From JBJXHN01 sp046233135 (GTDB taxonomy: Bacteria > Pseudomonadota > Alphaproteobacteria > Rhodospirillales > Rhodospirillaceae), in contig JBJXHN010000011.1 in the NCBI GenBank assembly GCA_046233135.1, positions 62,001 to 126,000 on the forward strand: a stretch of DNA of 64,000 bases, given 5' to 3'. The position numbers and the translations under genes are program-made. Shown here in pieces: positions 17,207-25,800 of the stretch (positions are counted from its first letter, which is position 1; each line of letters starts with the position of its first letter). Below the pieces are notes generated by a model. That model was not told the origin of the DNA. It saw only the letters and a program-made list of their open reading frames with translations, and ran no database searches.

Positions 17207-17598
17207 TCCTCCTGACCGGCACACAGCGCGACCGTCTGCTGGCCAATGGTCGCCAGCGCGATCAGGATCACATCCCGGTCGTGAAGTTCTTCAACCCACT
17301 CGGTGAAGGCGTCTGGCTCGCCACCGAACTGGATGACGATGGCGACATCATGTTCGGCCTGGCCGATCTCGGCTATCCCGAACTGGGGTCATGGAGCCTG
17401 AGCGAGATGCAGTCAGTCCGGCTGCCCTTTGGCATGGGCATTGAGCGCGATTTGCTGTTCACCGGGGATTTCCCGATCTCGGTCTGGGCCGAGGCCGCCC
17501 GTGAAACCGGCAGCATCCGCGCCGCCGAGCGTCTGCTCTACCGCGTCGGCGCGGGCTTTTCCCGTACATCCGCCGATACAGAAAACCGGAGTGCCTGA
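17203..17598 (+). CDS. DUF2958-family protein
   Basis: A 131-residue protein beginning MILLTGTQRDRLLANGR and containing PVVKFFNPLGEGVWLATELDDDGDIMFGLADLG, the usual DUF2958 pattern. The family is found beside ArdC in ICEs; its biochemical role is not known. The start at 17203 is chosen because it forms a 4-bp overlap with the ardC stop; a longer in-frame version would run inside ardC. Confidence 0.85.
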   Translation: MILLTGTQRDRLLANGRQRDQDHIPVVKFFNPLGEGVWLATELDDDGDIMFGLADLGYPELGSWSLSEMQSVRLPFGMGIERDLLFTGDFPISVWAEAARETGSIRAAERLLYRVGAGFSRTSADTENRSA

Positions 17599-17635
17599 TT
17601 TCCGGGTTTCAGGTTCTGCGGCTGGCGTCGCTCTC

Positions 17636-17714
17636 TTCAGAGGAAGAGGGCGGCGCTTCGCTTCGTGACGGGCTGATAGCCGGAGAGAGAGGCTCACCGG
17701 CGTCCGTCATGGAG
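17636..17714 (+). promoter_or_regulatory. Structured leader, family I, copy B (before the parB-like gene)
   Basis: Same order as copy A: purine box, GACGGG 17667-17672 pairing with TCCGTC 17703-17708 (one G-U pair), GCCGG 17679-17683 pairing with CCGGC 17697-17701, loop AGAGAGAGGCTCA, then GGAG 17711-17714, 8 bp before the ATG. The inner stem is a full Watson-Crick pair here where copies A and C have a G-U, so pairing is kept while sequence varies. Confidence 0.6.
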
Positions 17715-17722
17715 TCACTGAC

Positions 17723-19861
17723 ATGGCCACTGCCGTTCAGAAGATCACGCTGTCGTCCTCGCGCGACATTCCCTTCAACAAGCTGGTGCTCAGCCAGTCC
17801 AACGTCCGGCGCGTCAAGGCCGGGATCTCGGTCGAGGAACTGGCCGAGTCCATCGCCCGTCGCGGCCTGATCCAGTCCCTGCATGTCCGCCCGGTCGTGG
17901 ATGCCGAGGGGAAGGAAACCGGCATGTTCGAGGTGCCCGCCGGCGGTCGCCGTTTCCGCGCGCTGGAACTGCTGGTCAAGCAAAAGCGCCTCGCCAAAAT
18001 TGCGCCGGTTCCGTGTGTGGTGTCGGAGGCCAGCGCCGATGTGCTGATCGACGAGGTTTCGCTCGCCGAGAACATCGAGCGTGCTCCGCTGCATCCGCTG
18101 GATCAGTTCCGCGCTTTCCATGCCATGCGCGAAAAGGGCATGACCGAGGAAGCCATCGCCGCCGCGTTCTTCGTGGATGCCAAGGTGGTGAAGCAGCGCC
18201 TGCGTCTGGTTTCGGTCTCACCGGCATTGCTCGACATCTATGCCGAGGACGGCATGACGCTGGAACAGCTCATGGCCTTCACCGTCAGTTCTGACCATGC
18301 GCGTCAGGAGCAAGTCTGGGAAGCGATCAAGGATGGCTGGCAGAAGGAACCCTACCACATCCGGCGCTTGCTGACCGAAACCACGGTCCGCGCCGCCGAC
18401 AAGCGGGCAGTGTTTGTCGGAATTGCCGCCTATGAGGAGGCTGGCGGCTGCGTGCTGCGCGATCTCTTTCAGCAGGACGATGGTGGCTGGCTGCAAGATC
18501 CGGTGCTGCTCGACCGGCTGGTGGGCGAAAAACTGAAGGCCGAGGCCGAAGCCATCGCCGCAGAGGGCTGGAAGTGGATCGAGGTCGCCATCACCTTTCC
18601 CTACGGTCACGATCATGGCCTTCGTCAGATTGTCGGCACTACGGTCGATCTGAGCGAAGAGGAACGCGCCACCCGCGAGGCATTGCGTGACGAATATGAC
18701 CGGCTCGAAGCAGAATATGGCGAGGCTGACGAACTGCCTGACGAGATCGACGCCCGCCTCGGTGAGATCGAACAGGCGCTGGAAACCTTCGAGCGCCGCC
18801 CGATGACCTTCGAGCCGGAACAGATCGGCATGGCGGGTGTCTTCATCAGCATCGACACCGATGGCGCATTGCTGATCGAACGCGGGTATGTTCGCGCCGA
18901 GGACGAAACGCCTGCGGAACCGGAGGCTGAGATCATTGACCCGGAAACCGGCGAGGTGATCCAGCGGGCTGAACCGGAGGTGAGCCGCATGCATGCGGTT
19001 ATCACGCTGGGCGGCCAGCCGGTCGAAACGGAGGAGGAAGACGAGGCCGACACCATCAAGCCGCTGCCCGATCGTCTGGTCAGCGAACTGACCGCGCATC
19101 GCACGCTGGCGCTGCGGGATGCGGTGGCGGTGAACCCGCATGTCGCCATGACGGCACTGCTCCACCGACTGGTCATGGATCGCTTCATGCCGCATTCCAG
19201 CAAAGGATGCCTCGAAGCGCAGGTCCGAAAAGTGGATCTGCCCGCACAGGCCGAAGATCTGCGCGATAGCGCCTCAGCCAAGGCCATTGCAGACCGGCAC
19301 GAACGCTGGGGCGATCATGTCCCGGCAGACGATGCCGCTCTCTGGGATTGGCTGACCGATCTGGACGATGGTTCGCGCATGGATCTGCTCGCCCATTGCG
19401 TCAGCTACGGTATCAACGCGCTCTATGAAAAGCCCAACCCCCATAGCGGCACGGGCGTCAGTCAGCACGGGCTGGACATCCGCTTGTCACAAGCTGATCG
19501 GCTGGCCCGTTCGACCGGCCTCGACATGGTGGTCGTGGGCTGGCGGCCTACAGTTGGCAATTATCTAGGCCGCGTGACCAAGCCGCGTATCCTTGAAGCT
19601 GTACGCGAAGGGGCCGGAGACAGGGCCGCCGATCTGATCGGGCACCTCAAGAAGGGCGACATGGCCAAGGAAGCCGAACGCCTGCTGGCCGAGACTGGCT
19701 GGCTGCCTGAGCCGCTGCGCATGGTGGACGATGGTATCGAAGTCGATCCGACATCGGGCGCTGCGGCGGAAGTCGACGATCTGCCCGATTTCCTCTCCAG
19801 CGATGGCGAGGACGACCCGGCTGACGACGAGGAAGAACAGCATATGGTCGCTGCTGAATAG
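17723..19861 (+). CDS. ParB/RepB-like partition protein, long ICE type
   Basis: A 712-residue protein. Residues 14-110 form the ParB N-terminal nuclease-like domain (IPFNKLVLSQSNVRR; ESIARRGLIQSLHVRP; VPAGGRRFRALELL; SLAENIERAPLHPLDQFRAF), followed by an HTH region (TEEAIAAAFFVDAKVVKQRLRL). The remaining ~480 residues, with an acidic middle and a C-terminal helical domain, are typical of the long ParB-like proteins of plasmids and ICEs and not of chromosomal ParB (~300). It may bind centromere-like sites, though ParA is 16 kb away next to repA. No binding-site array was recognised. Confidence 0.88.
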   Translation: MATAVQKITLSSSRDIPFNKLVLSQSNVRRVKAGISVEELAESIARRGLIQSLHVRPVVDAEGKETGMFEVPAGGRRFRALELLVKQKRLAKIAPVPCVVSEASADVLIDEVSLAENIERAPLHPLDQFRAFHAMREKGMTEEAIAAAFFVDAKVVKQRLRLVSVSPALLDIYAEDGMTLEQLMAFTVSSDHARQEQVWEAIKDGWQKEPYHIRRLLTETTVRAADKRAVFVGIAAYEEAGGCVLRDLFQQDDGGWLQDPVLLDRLVGEKLKAEAEAIAAEGWKWIEVAITFPYGHDHGLRQIVGTTVDLSEEERATREALRDEYDRLEAEYGEADELPDEIDARLGEIEQALETFERRPMTFEPEQIGMAGVFISIDTDGALLIERGYVRAEDETPAEPEAEIIDPETGEVIQRAEPEVSRMHAVITLGGQPVETEEEDEADTIKPLPDRLVSELTAHRTLALRDAVAVNPHVAMTALLHRLVMDRFMPHSSKGCLEAQVRKVDLPAQAEDLRDSASAKAIADRHERWGDHVPADDAALWDWLTDLDDGSRMDLLAHCVSYGINALYEKPNPHSGTGVSQHGLDIRLSQADRLARSTGLDMVVVGWRPTVGNYLGRVTKPRILEAVREGAGDRAADLIGHLKKGDMAKEAERLLAETGWLPEPLRMVDDGIEVDPTSGAAAEVDDLPDFLSSDGEDDPADDEEEQHMVAAE

Positions 19862-19869
19862 CACTCATG

Positions 19870-19895
19870 CGGGGCGGCTTCGGTCGCCCCGTTTA
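19870..19895 (+). terminator. Hairpin terminator after the parB-like gene
   Basis: CGGGGCG (19870-19876) pairs with CGCCCCG (19885-19891) around an 8-nt loop, followed by TTTA. The T run is weak, so termination may be partial. Confidence 0.5.
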
Positions 19896-19917
19896 CTACC
19901 CTCCGTTTCCGCAACTC

Positions 19918-19951
19918 GCCCGGTCCTCGTGATCGGGCTTTTTCTTTGGAG
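19918..19951 (+). promoter_or_regulatory. Leader hairpin with U-run, family III, copy 1
   Basis: GCCCG (19918-19922) pairs with CGGGC (19934-19938), followed by TTTTTCTTT and then GGAG, the ribosome-binding site of the next gene. The same order (TCGCCCGGTCCT, hairpin, TTCTT, GGAG) recurs at 21616-21650. It may act as an attenuator. Confidence 0.45.
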
Positions 19952-19958
19952 AGCCGCC

Positions 19959-20264
19959 ATGGCTGCCAGCATCAGCATTGACGAAATCATCGCCCAAGAT
20001 CGGGAGAACCGTCCGATTGAGCGCACGCTGCCCTGGGAGGAAACCCGCGACGGCATCACCGTCGTCGTGGAGCCAAAGCCCCATTGGGCCGAAGAAATGC
20101 GGGTGTTCCGGCTCGATGCCCGTGAATATTGCCGCTACGCCGAATGGACTGCCCATGGCGGCCGCGCGCGCTTCTATGGTCATGTCGACACATCGGGCGA
20201 CGATCTGATGATGAAAGCACGCGCCATGATCGCCCGCGAAATTGCCGATGGGCTTTGGAGCTGA
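19959..20264 (+). CDS. Conserved small ICE protein of unknown function
   Basis: A 101-residue protein (MAASISIDEIIAQDRENRPIERTLPWEETRDGI ... RLDAREYCRYAEWTAHGGRARFYGHVDTSGDDLMMKARAMIAREIADGLWS). GGAGAGCC lies just before the ATG. No membrane segment or catalytic motif is evident. Its place between the ParB-like and the small-gene cluster matches the backbone of related ICEs. I do not know a function. Confidence 0.75.
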   Translation: MAASISIDEIIAQDRENRPIERTLPWEETRDGITVVVEPKPHWAEEMRVFRLDAREYCRYAEWTAHGGRARFYGHVDTSGDDLMMKARAMIAREIADGLWS

Positions 20265-20681
20265 AGGCCGGATCGCAGGGTGTTGGGCCGTGAGGATGGG
20301 AGGCCTGCACCGGACGGGTCCAATCCGGCTTCACCATGCAATCCGCCATCCCCACCAGGACAAGCGGCAGCCATCTCTGGCCTGAAGGGAACACGATCCT
20401 GATACCAGCATGGTGGCAAGGCTGGCGCGGCAGAGCATCTGCGACGGGTATCCGGCATCCTGTCAGATGCGAAAAACCACCCCCGCTTCCATTCGCAAAC
20501 CTTGGTCCGATCCGTCTCTTTGACATTCAACCCCAAAGGGGTCGGCTTACGCGCGCGTGCCGCCCTCGGGGATTCGGAAAAAGTCCGAACGCCCTCGGGT
20601 GATTGCAGATCCGGTCAGACACTTCGGGCGCCTGTCGCGCGGGGGATGGTCCCCCGCCTCCCAAGACAGGAGCCGGAACCC
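20265..20681 (+). other. 417-bp gene-poor stretch with hairpin leader
   Basis: No confident gene. An 88-codon frame at 20336-20602 (containing GNTILIPAWWQGWRGRASATGI) could be a real small protein, but I cannot support it. The 3' part is strongly structured: CCTGTC (20631-20636) pairs with GACAGG (20665-20670) around the stem GCGGGGG/CCCCCGC (20639-20657). The ribosome-binding site of the next gene (AGGAG) sits in the closing arm, so this is another candidate regulatory leader. Confidence 0.45.
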
Positions 20682-20846
20682 ATGTCCTATGCAGATGCCA
20701 CTGCCTTCGCCGCCAGCCTCGCCACCACGCTGATGGTCTCAATCGTCGTGTTCCAGGCCGGAGACGGCACCCACGCCGCTTGCCCCGCCGCCGAGTTCGA
20801 CGGCGACGAGGATATGGTGAAGCTGGAGCTGGACCCGTGGGAATAA
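20682..20846 (+). CDS. 54-residue protein of unknown function
   Basis: MSYADATAFAASLATTLMVSIVVFQAGDG... then an acidic tail ending LELDPWE. The first ~25 residues could be a single membrane helix or signal peptide. The ATG follows AGGAGCC at a good distance. Its small size and isolated position make it easy to miss; I know no function. Confidence 0.55.
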   Translation: MSYADATAFAASLATTLMVSIVVFQAGDGTHAACPAAEFDGDEDMVKLELDPWE

Positions 20847-20956
20847 GGCGCGAAAGCGCCTCATCCCCGACGGCCCGAGGGCGGAAGCCCGTGCTTCGGG
20901 CCTTCAGCCTTGCGATGGTCGCCCATCGCCGGCAGCGGAACCGGGAACAAGCCCGG

Positions 20957-21036
20957 TCAGAGAGGAAGAGTGCGGGCCGTTCGGCCGTGACGGGTTGAGG
21001 GCTGGAGAGAGAGGCTTTCCGGCACCCGTCATGGAG
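20957..21036 (+). promoter_or_regulatory. Structured leader, family I, copy C
   Basis: GACGGG 20989-20994 pairs with CCCGTC 21025-21030; GCTGG 21001-21005 pairs with CCGGC 21019-21023; loop AGAGAGAGGCTTT; then GGAG 21033-21036, 8 bp before the ATG. An extra ACCGGG/CCCGGT hairpin lies just upstream (about 20939-20957). Confidence 0.6.
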
Positions 21037-21044
21037 TGATCCCG

Positions 21045-21593
21045 ATGACCTTTGCCCGTTCCGAAACCTTCCGTTCCATCGGTCATATTCTGGCTGCCGA
21101 TGTTCTGCCCGCGCTTTATCGGTCGCAAAAGCTGCCGCTGCGCATCTCGTGCCTCGGCGTGGCCAGTTACGACGCCGGTGACGATGCAAACAGCTTCGAC
21201 CGCGTGATCCCGCTTGGGGAATGCCCGTCACCGGAAGGGGCTATACAAGCCGCAGCCTTGCGCGTGGCGCGCGGTGATATTTGCACGGGGCCGGACAGCT
21301 TCCCGTATTTTCAGCCGCGCATCATGCTCATTCAGGACCGCGATCAGCGCCTGGTCCTCGCCGGCGAAATCCGCGCCGGTATCATCCTTTGGCAACAGCC
21401 GGTGGCTACGGATGCCGAAGCCCGTCGGATCGTGACCGAAGCCAGCCGTCTGCGCGGCATGGCCTTCAGGACGCTGGCCCATGCAGATGCACGCGCGCTG
21501 CGCTACCGAGCCGCTGTGCTGGAGGCTCGGCTGGTCGATCCCTTCTGGCGCGAAACCTCCGCCGATCTGCTCCGTCTGCCGCAAGCGGCTTGA
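21045..21593 (+). CDS. Conserved ICE protein of unknown function
   Basis: A 182-residue protein starting MTFARSETFRSIGHILAADVLPALY. The ATG at 21045 is preferred to a GTG at 21036, which overlaps the GGAG. It has a mixed alpha/beta look, with a helical C-terminus rich in alanine and arginine, and no motif I recognise. It has its own structured leader, like ardC and the parB-like gene, suggesting shared control. Confidence 0.75.
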   Translation: MTFARSETFRSIGHILAADVLPALYRSQKLPLRISCLGVASYDAGDDANSFDRVIPLGECPSPEGAIQAAALRVARGDICTGPDSFPYFQPRIMLIQDRDQRLVLAGEIRAGIILWQQPVATDAEARRIVTEASRLRGMAFRTLAHADARALRYRAAVLEARLVDPFWRETSADLLRLPQAA

Positions 21594-21615
21594 GCCTCAC
21601 CCATTCTCCATCATC

Positions 21616-21650
21616 TCGCCCGGTCCTGCGCCGGGGGTTCTTATCTCAGG
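21616..21650 (+). promoter_or_regulatory. Leader hairpin with U-run, family III, copy 2
   Basis: CCCGG (21619-21623) pairs with CCGGG (21631-21635), followed by TTCTTATCT and the ribosome-binding site AGGAGG. It shares TCGCCCGGTCCT and order with the hairpin before the gene at 19959. Confidence 0.45.
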
Positions 21651-21658
21651 AGGCTGAC

Positions 21659-22075
21659 ATGGCCGACTATTTCACCCATTTCTCCTGCATTCTCGATGTT
21701 GGAACGCATGAGAATGCAGTTCGCGCACTTCATCTCTACACCGCACTGTCGGATCACAATGCCGGTGAAGACCCGCCCGAGAATGGCTTCCAGCTTTCCA
21801 TCCAGCCGGAGCATCGCGGTTCTGAACTCTGGATGCACGATGATGGCAACGGCGATCCCGCGCATGTCATCAAATTCGTGCTTCGTTGTGCCAAACAGTT
21901 CAGCCTGACCGGCCTATGGGGGATGCAGTGGGCAAATAGCTGCTCACGCCCGAGGATCGACGGCTTTGCTGGCGGGGCGCATGTCCTCGATCTCGCTACC
22001 GGCGAGACGGTGGACTGGATCAATACCGATGGCTGGCTTTCCACCGTGCTGGAGGGAGGCGATCCCTATGCCTGA
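21659..22075 (+). CDS. Conserved ICE protein of unknown function
   Basis: A 138-residue protein (MADYFTHFSCILDVGTHENAVRALHLYTAL ... WMHDDGNGDPAHVIKFVLRCAKQF). AGGAGG lies seven bases before the ATG, the strongest ribosome-binding site in this cluster. The composition suggests a compact cytosolic alpha/beta protein. Its end overlaps the next start by 8 bp, so the two are coupled. I know no function. Confidence 0.75.
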   Translation: MADYFTHFSCILDVGTHENAVRALHLYTALSDHNAGEDPPENGFQLSIQPEHRGSELWMHDDGNGDPAHVIKFVLRCAKQFSLTGLWGMQWANSCSRPRIDGFAGGAHVLDLATGETVDWINTDGWLSTVLEGGDPYA

Positions 22076-22712
22076 GATCATTGAAACCACCGTCTATCGC
22101 CTCGACGAGCTTTCCGATGGGGCAAAGGACAAGGCCCGGGCGTGGTATCGCGAAGGCGGCTTCGACTATGGCTGGTACGATGCCGTCTATGAGGATTTCC
22201 AGCGCATCGCGGAAATCCTCGGGCTGAACCTCAAGACTCGCACCGTCCGGCTTATGGGCGGTGGCACACGGCAGGAACCCTGCATCTGGTTCCGGGGCTT
22301 TTCTTCGCAGGGGGACGGTGCCTGCTTTAATTCCTGGTATTCCTACCGCAAACATGCACCGCGCCTGATCCGGGAATACGCCCCACAGAACACCGAACTG
22401 CACCGCATCGCCGACGCCCTTCAAGCGATCCAGCGCCGCAACTTCTATCAGCTTCGCGCCGATGCCAGCCATCGCGGCCATTATTATCACGAATACTGCA
22501 TGTCGATCTCGGTCGAGCGCGACAGCCCGACCTGGCAGGACATGACTGAGGATGCCGAGGAGACGATCGTCGAGGCGCTGCGCGATCTGGCCCGCTGGCT
22601 CTACCGCCAACTTTACCGCGAATATGATTATCTGTCCTCGGACGAAGTGGTCGATGAAACCATCGCCGCCAATGAATACACCTTCACCGAAGCCGGTCGT
22701 CGCTTCGGATGA
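22068..22712 (+). CDS. Conserved ICE protein of unknown function
   Basis: A 214-residue protein rich in aromatic and acidic residues (VYRLDELSDGAKDKARAWYREGGFDYGWYDAVYEDFQRIAEILGL; YRQLYREYDYLSSDEVVDETIAANEYTFTEAGRRFG). The first part resembles proteins often annotated as antitoxin-like in mobile elements, but I cannot assign a family. It overlaps the previous gene by 8 bp and is followed by a strong terminator, so it ends a two-gene unit. Confidence 0.75.
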   Translation: MPEIIETTVYRLDELSDGAKDKARAWYREGGFDYGWYDAVYEDFQRIAEILGLNLKTRTVRLMGGGTRQEPCIWFRGFSSQGDGACFNSWYSYRKHAPRLIREYAPQNTELHRIADALQAIQRRNFYQLRADASHRGHYYHEYCMSISVERDSPTWQDMTEDAEETIVEALRDLARWLYRQLYREYDYLSSDEVVDETIAANEYTFTEAGRRFG

Positions 22713-22732
22713 ACCCGGGAAGACACTGCCAA

Positions 22733-22764
22733 GCGCCCCGCCGTCCGGTCGGGGCGCTTTTTTT
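22733..22764 (+). terminator. Strong rho-independent terminator
   Basis: GCGCCCC (22733-22739) pairs with GGGGCGC (22751-22757), followed by seven T residues. It closes the small-gene cluster before the helicase gene. Confidence 0.88.
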
Positions 22765-22773
22765 ATGCTGCGC

Positions 22774-22868
22774 TCTGAGAGTGAGAGGTGGGCCGAAAAG
22801 GGTCAGGTCCGGGTGGTCGAGAGAGCGCTGTCCGGGCTTGTCCTTCCCGCTCTCCTGAGGTTCCCGAC
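22774..22868 (+). promoter_or_regulatory. Structured leader of the helicase gene, possibly degenerate family I
   Basis: It begins with the same purine box as copies A-C (GAGAGTGAGAG) and then has a GAGAGC ... GCTCTC stem ending just before the ribosome-binding region. The GACGGG/CCCGTC stem is not conserved, so relation to family I is uncertain. Confidence 0.35.
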
Positions 22869-25800
22869 ATGAACATGGTTTTCCCTGTGGCCAATCCGGT
22901 CACGCCGCTGGCGGCTGCGCCCGCGATCCTGGCTGCGGCCAATCTTCTGCTCCCCCATTTCGAACGCGGCCAGCGCGTCGATGCCGTGACCTTGCGCGGT
23001 GCTATGGAAACGGCCTTCGGCGCGTCCGATGCCACAGGCGCCTGGGACTGGAAGCTGGCCTATGAGGCCTGCGAAGTCGCTACCGTTCTCTTCCTGCGCA
23101 AATACGGAAAGGCGCTTTTCCGTAAAGCCGCGTCTCCGGCTGCACGGATTTCCGTGCTGGCAAAGATCGCCGGACTATTGCCCACGCAGACCCGGCGTTC
23201 CGAGGAAAGCCAGAATTTCCAGCAGTTTTCGACGCCGGTTCCGCTCGGCCTTGCCGCTCTGACGGCTGCCGCGATCACGCCTGATGACAGGGTTCTGGAA
23301 CCATCGGCTGGCACCGGCCTTCTCGCGATTCTGGCGCAAACCATCGGCGGCTCGCTGATCCTCAACGAACTGGCCGATACCCGCGCCGATCTGCTGGCCC
23401 AGCTCTTTCCGGCCTTTGCCGTCACCCGGTTCGACGCCGCCCAGATCGACGATCATCTGGCCGCAGATGCGGTCCCGTCCGTGGTGCTGATGAACCCGCC
23501 ATTCTCGGTCATGGCCAATGTCAGCGGGCGTGTCGCTGATGCGGCATACCGCCATGTTGCCTCGGCGCTGGCCCGTCTTGCTCCTGGCGGTCGGCTGGTG
23601 ACGATCACCGGCGCAGGCTTTGGCCCCGAAGCTTCGGCCTGGCGGGACGCTTTCATCCGCTTGCAGGCCCGTGGCCGTGTGGTGTTCACCGCCGCCGTCG
23701 ATGGTGCAGTCTATGCAAAGCACGGCACCACGATCGACACGCGGCTGACCGTGATCGACAAACTGCCCGCCGACGATCCAGCGAGTTTTCCAGCCTCACC
23801 GGGAATCGCCCCCGATGTTGCAACGCTGATCGAATGGATCGAGGCGCATGTTCCGCAGCGTTCGCCGGTATCATTGCCGAAGATCGCTGTGCCCGCTTTA
23901 TCCGCTGCGCCGAAGACCGTGCGAGGCTATCTGGCCCGCGCGACAACTGCGCTGCCTCCTGCTGCTCCCGCCAACGATCCCGAGGGCGTCGAACTCGCCT
24001 ATGAGACGGTGGACTGGACGCCACCTGAAGGCGCTCGCCTGTCCGATGCCATCTATGAGGAATATGCGTTGCAATCCCTGCGCATTGCTGGCGCGCAGCC
24101 GCATCCGACCAAGCTGGTGCAATCCGCCGCCATGGCCTCGGTCGCACCGCCCAGGCCTTCCTACCGGCCCATGCTGCCCGCCGACATCTGCGCGCGTCTG
24201 TCGGATGCCCAGCTTGAAACCGTGATCTATGCCGGGGAAGCCCATGCCGATCATCTTGCCGGCGCATGGACCGTGGACGAGCATTTCGACAATGTTAGTG
24301 CCGCGCCCGAGGATGCTGCCGGATCGATCCGCTTTCGCCGGGGCTTCATGCTCGGTGACGGAACCGGCGCCGGCAAGGGCCGCCAGTCCGCCGCCATCAT
24401 TCTCGACAACTGGCTGCGCGGTCGGCGCAAGGCGATCTGGATCTCCAAATCCGACAAGCTGATCGAGGACGCGCAGCGCGACTGGTCGGCGCTCGGCATG
24501 GAACGGCTGCTTGTCACGCCTCTGTCACGCTTCCCTCAAGGCGCAAAGGTCACGCTGTCGGAAGGCATCCTTTTTACCACCTATGCCACGCTACGCTCCG
24601 ACGACCGGGGTGAGAAGGTTTCCCGCGTCAAGCAGATCGTCGAATGGTTGGGGTCGGATTTCGATGGAGCCATTATATTCGACGAGAGCCATTCCATGCA
24701 GAATGCCGGTGGTGGAAAAGGAGAGCGTGGCGATGTCGCCGCCTCGCAGCAGGGACGCGCTGGTCTCCGGCTCCAGCACGCGCTGCCCGATGCCCGCGTG
24801 GTCTATGTCTCGGCGACCGGTGCCACCACAGTTCACAATCTTGCCTATGCGCAGCGCCTTGGCCTCTGGGGCGGTGAGGATTTTCCGTTCCAGACCCGAG
24901 CCGAATTTGTCGAGGCGATCGAAGTCGGCGGCGTCGCGGCGATGGAGGTGCTGGCGCGCGATCTGCGGTCCCTCGGCCTCTATACCGCCCGCTCACTCTC
25001 CTATGATGGCGTCGAATATGAACTGATCGAGCATCAGCTCACGGACGAACAGCGGCACATCTACGACTCATATGCTGCCGCCTTCGCCGTGATTCATGGG
25101 AACCTGGACGCGGCCATGGAAGCCGCCAACATCACCGGCGGCGAGGGAACGCTGAACCGGCAGGCCAAGTCGGCGGCGCGTTCGGCCTTTGAAAGCACCA
25201 AGCAGCGCTTCTTCGGCCATCTGCTGACCTCCATGAAAACCCCGACGCTGATCCGGTCCATCGATGCCGATCTGGAAGCGGGCCATGCGGCCGTCATCCA
25301 GATCGTCTCGACTGGCGAAGCCCTGATGGAACGGCGGCTTTCCGAGATTCCGACCGAGGAGTGGAATGATATTTCCGTCGATGTCACGCCCAGGGAGTAC
25401 GTCGGCTCGTATTTGCAGCATTCCTTCCCGGTGCAGCTCTATGAACCCTTCACCGATGGCGAGGGCAACCTGTCGTCACGCCCCGTCTTCCGCGATGGTC
25501 AGCCGGTGGAATGCCGCGAAGCGGTAGCCCGGCGCGACGAGATGCTGGAGCAGCTTGGTTCGCTTCCGCCTGTCCCCGGTGCGCTCGACCAGATCGTGCA
25601 GCGTTTCGGCACGGATATGGTCGCCGAAGTCACAGGCCGTTCGCGCCGGATCGTGCGCAAGGGCGATGGGGCATCGGCACGTCTTGCGGTCGAGAACCGT
25701 GCGCCTTCTGCCAACCTTGCCGAGACTTCGGCCTTCATGGATGACCAGAAGCGCATTCTGGTCTTCTCTGATGCCGGTGGCACGGGGCGCAGCTATCACG

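Noticed and set aside
18218..19195. 325-codon minus-strand frame inside the parB-like gene
   Set aside because: Antisense shadow; the plus-strand frame has clear ParB motifs.
20336..20602. 88-codon frame in the 417-bp gap as a gene
   Set aside because: Part of it looks protein-like, but there is no ribosome-binding site and the region forms RNA hairpins; not enough evidence.
21031..21039. Conserved minimal upstream reading frame (ATG GAG TGA) in the family I leaders
   Set aside because: Present only in copy C; copy B has no stop there and copy A has no ATG, so it is not conserved.
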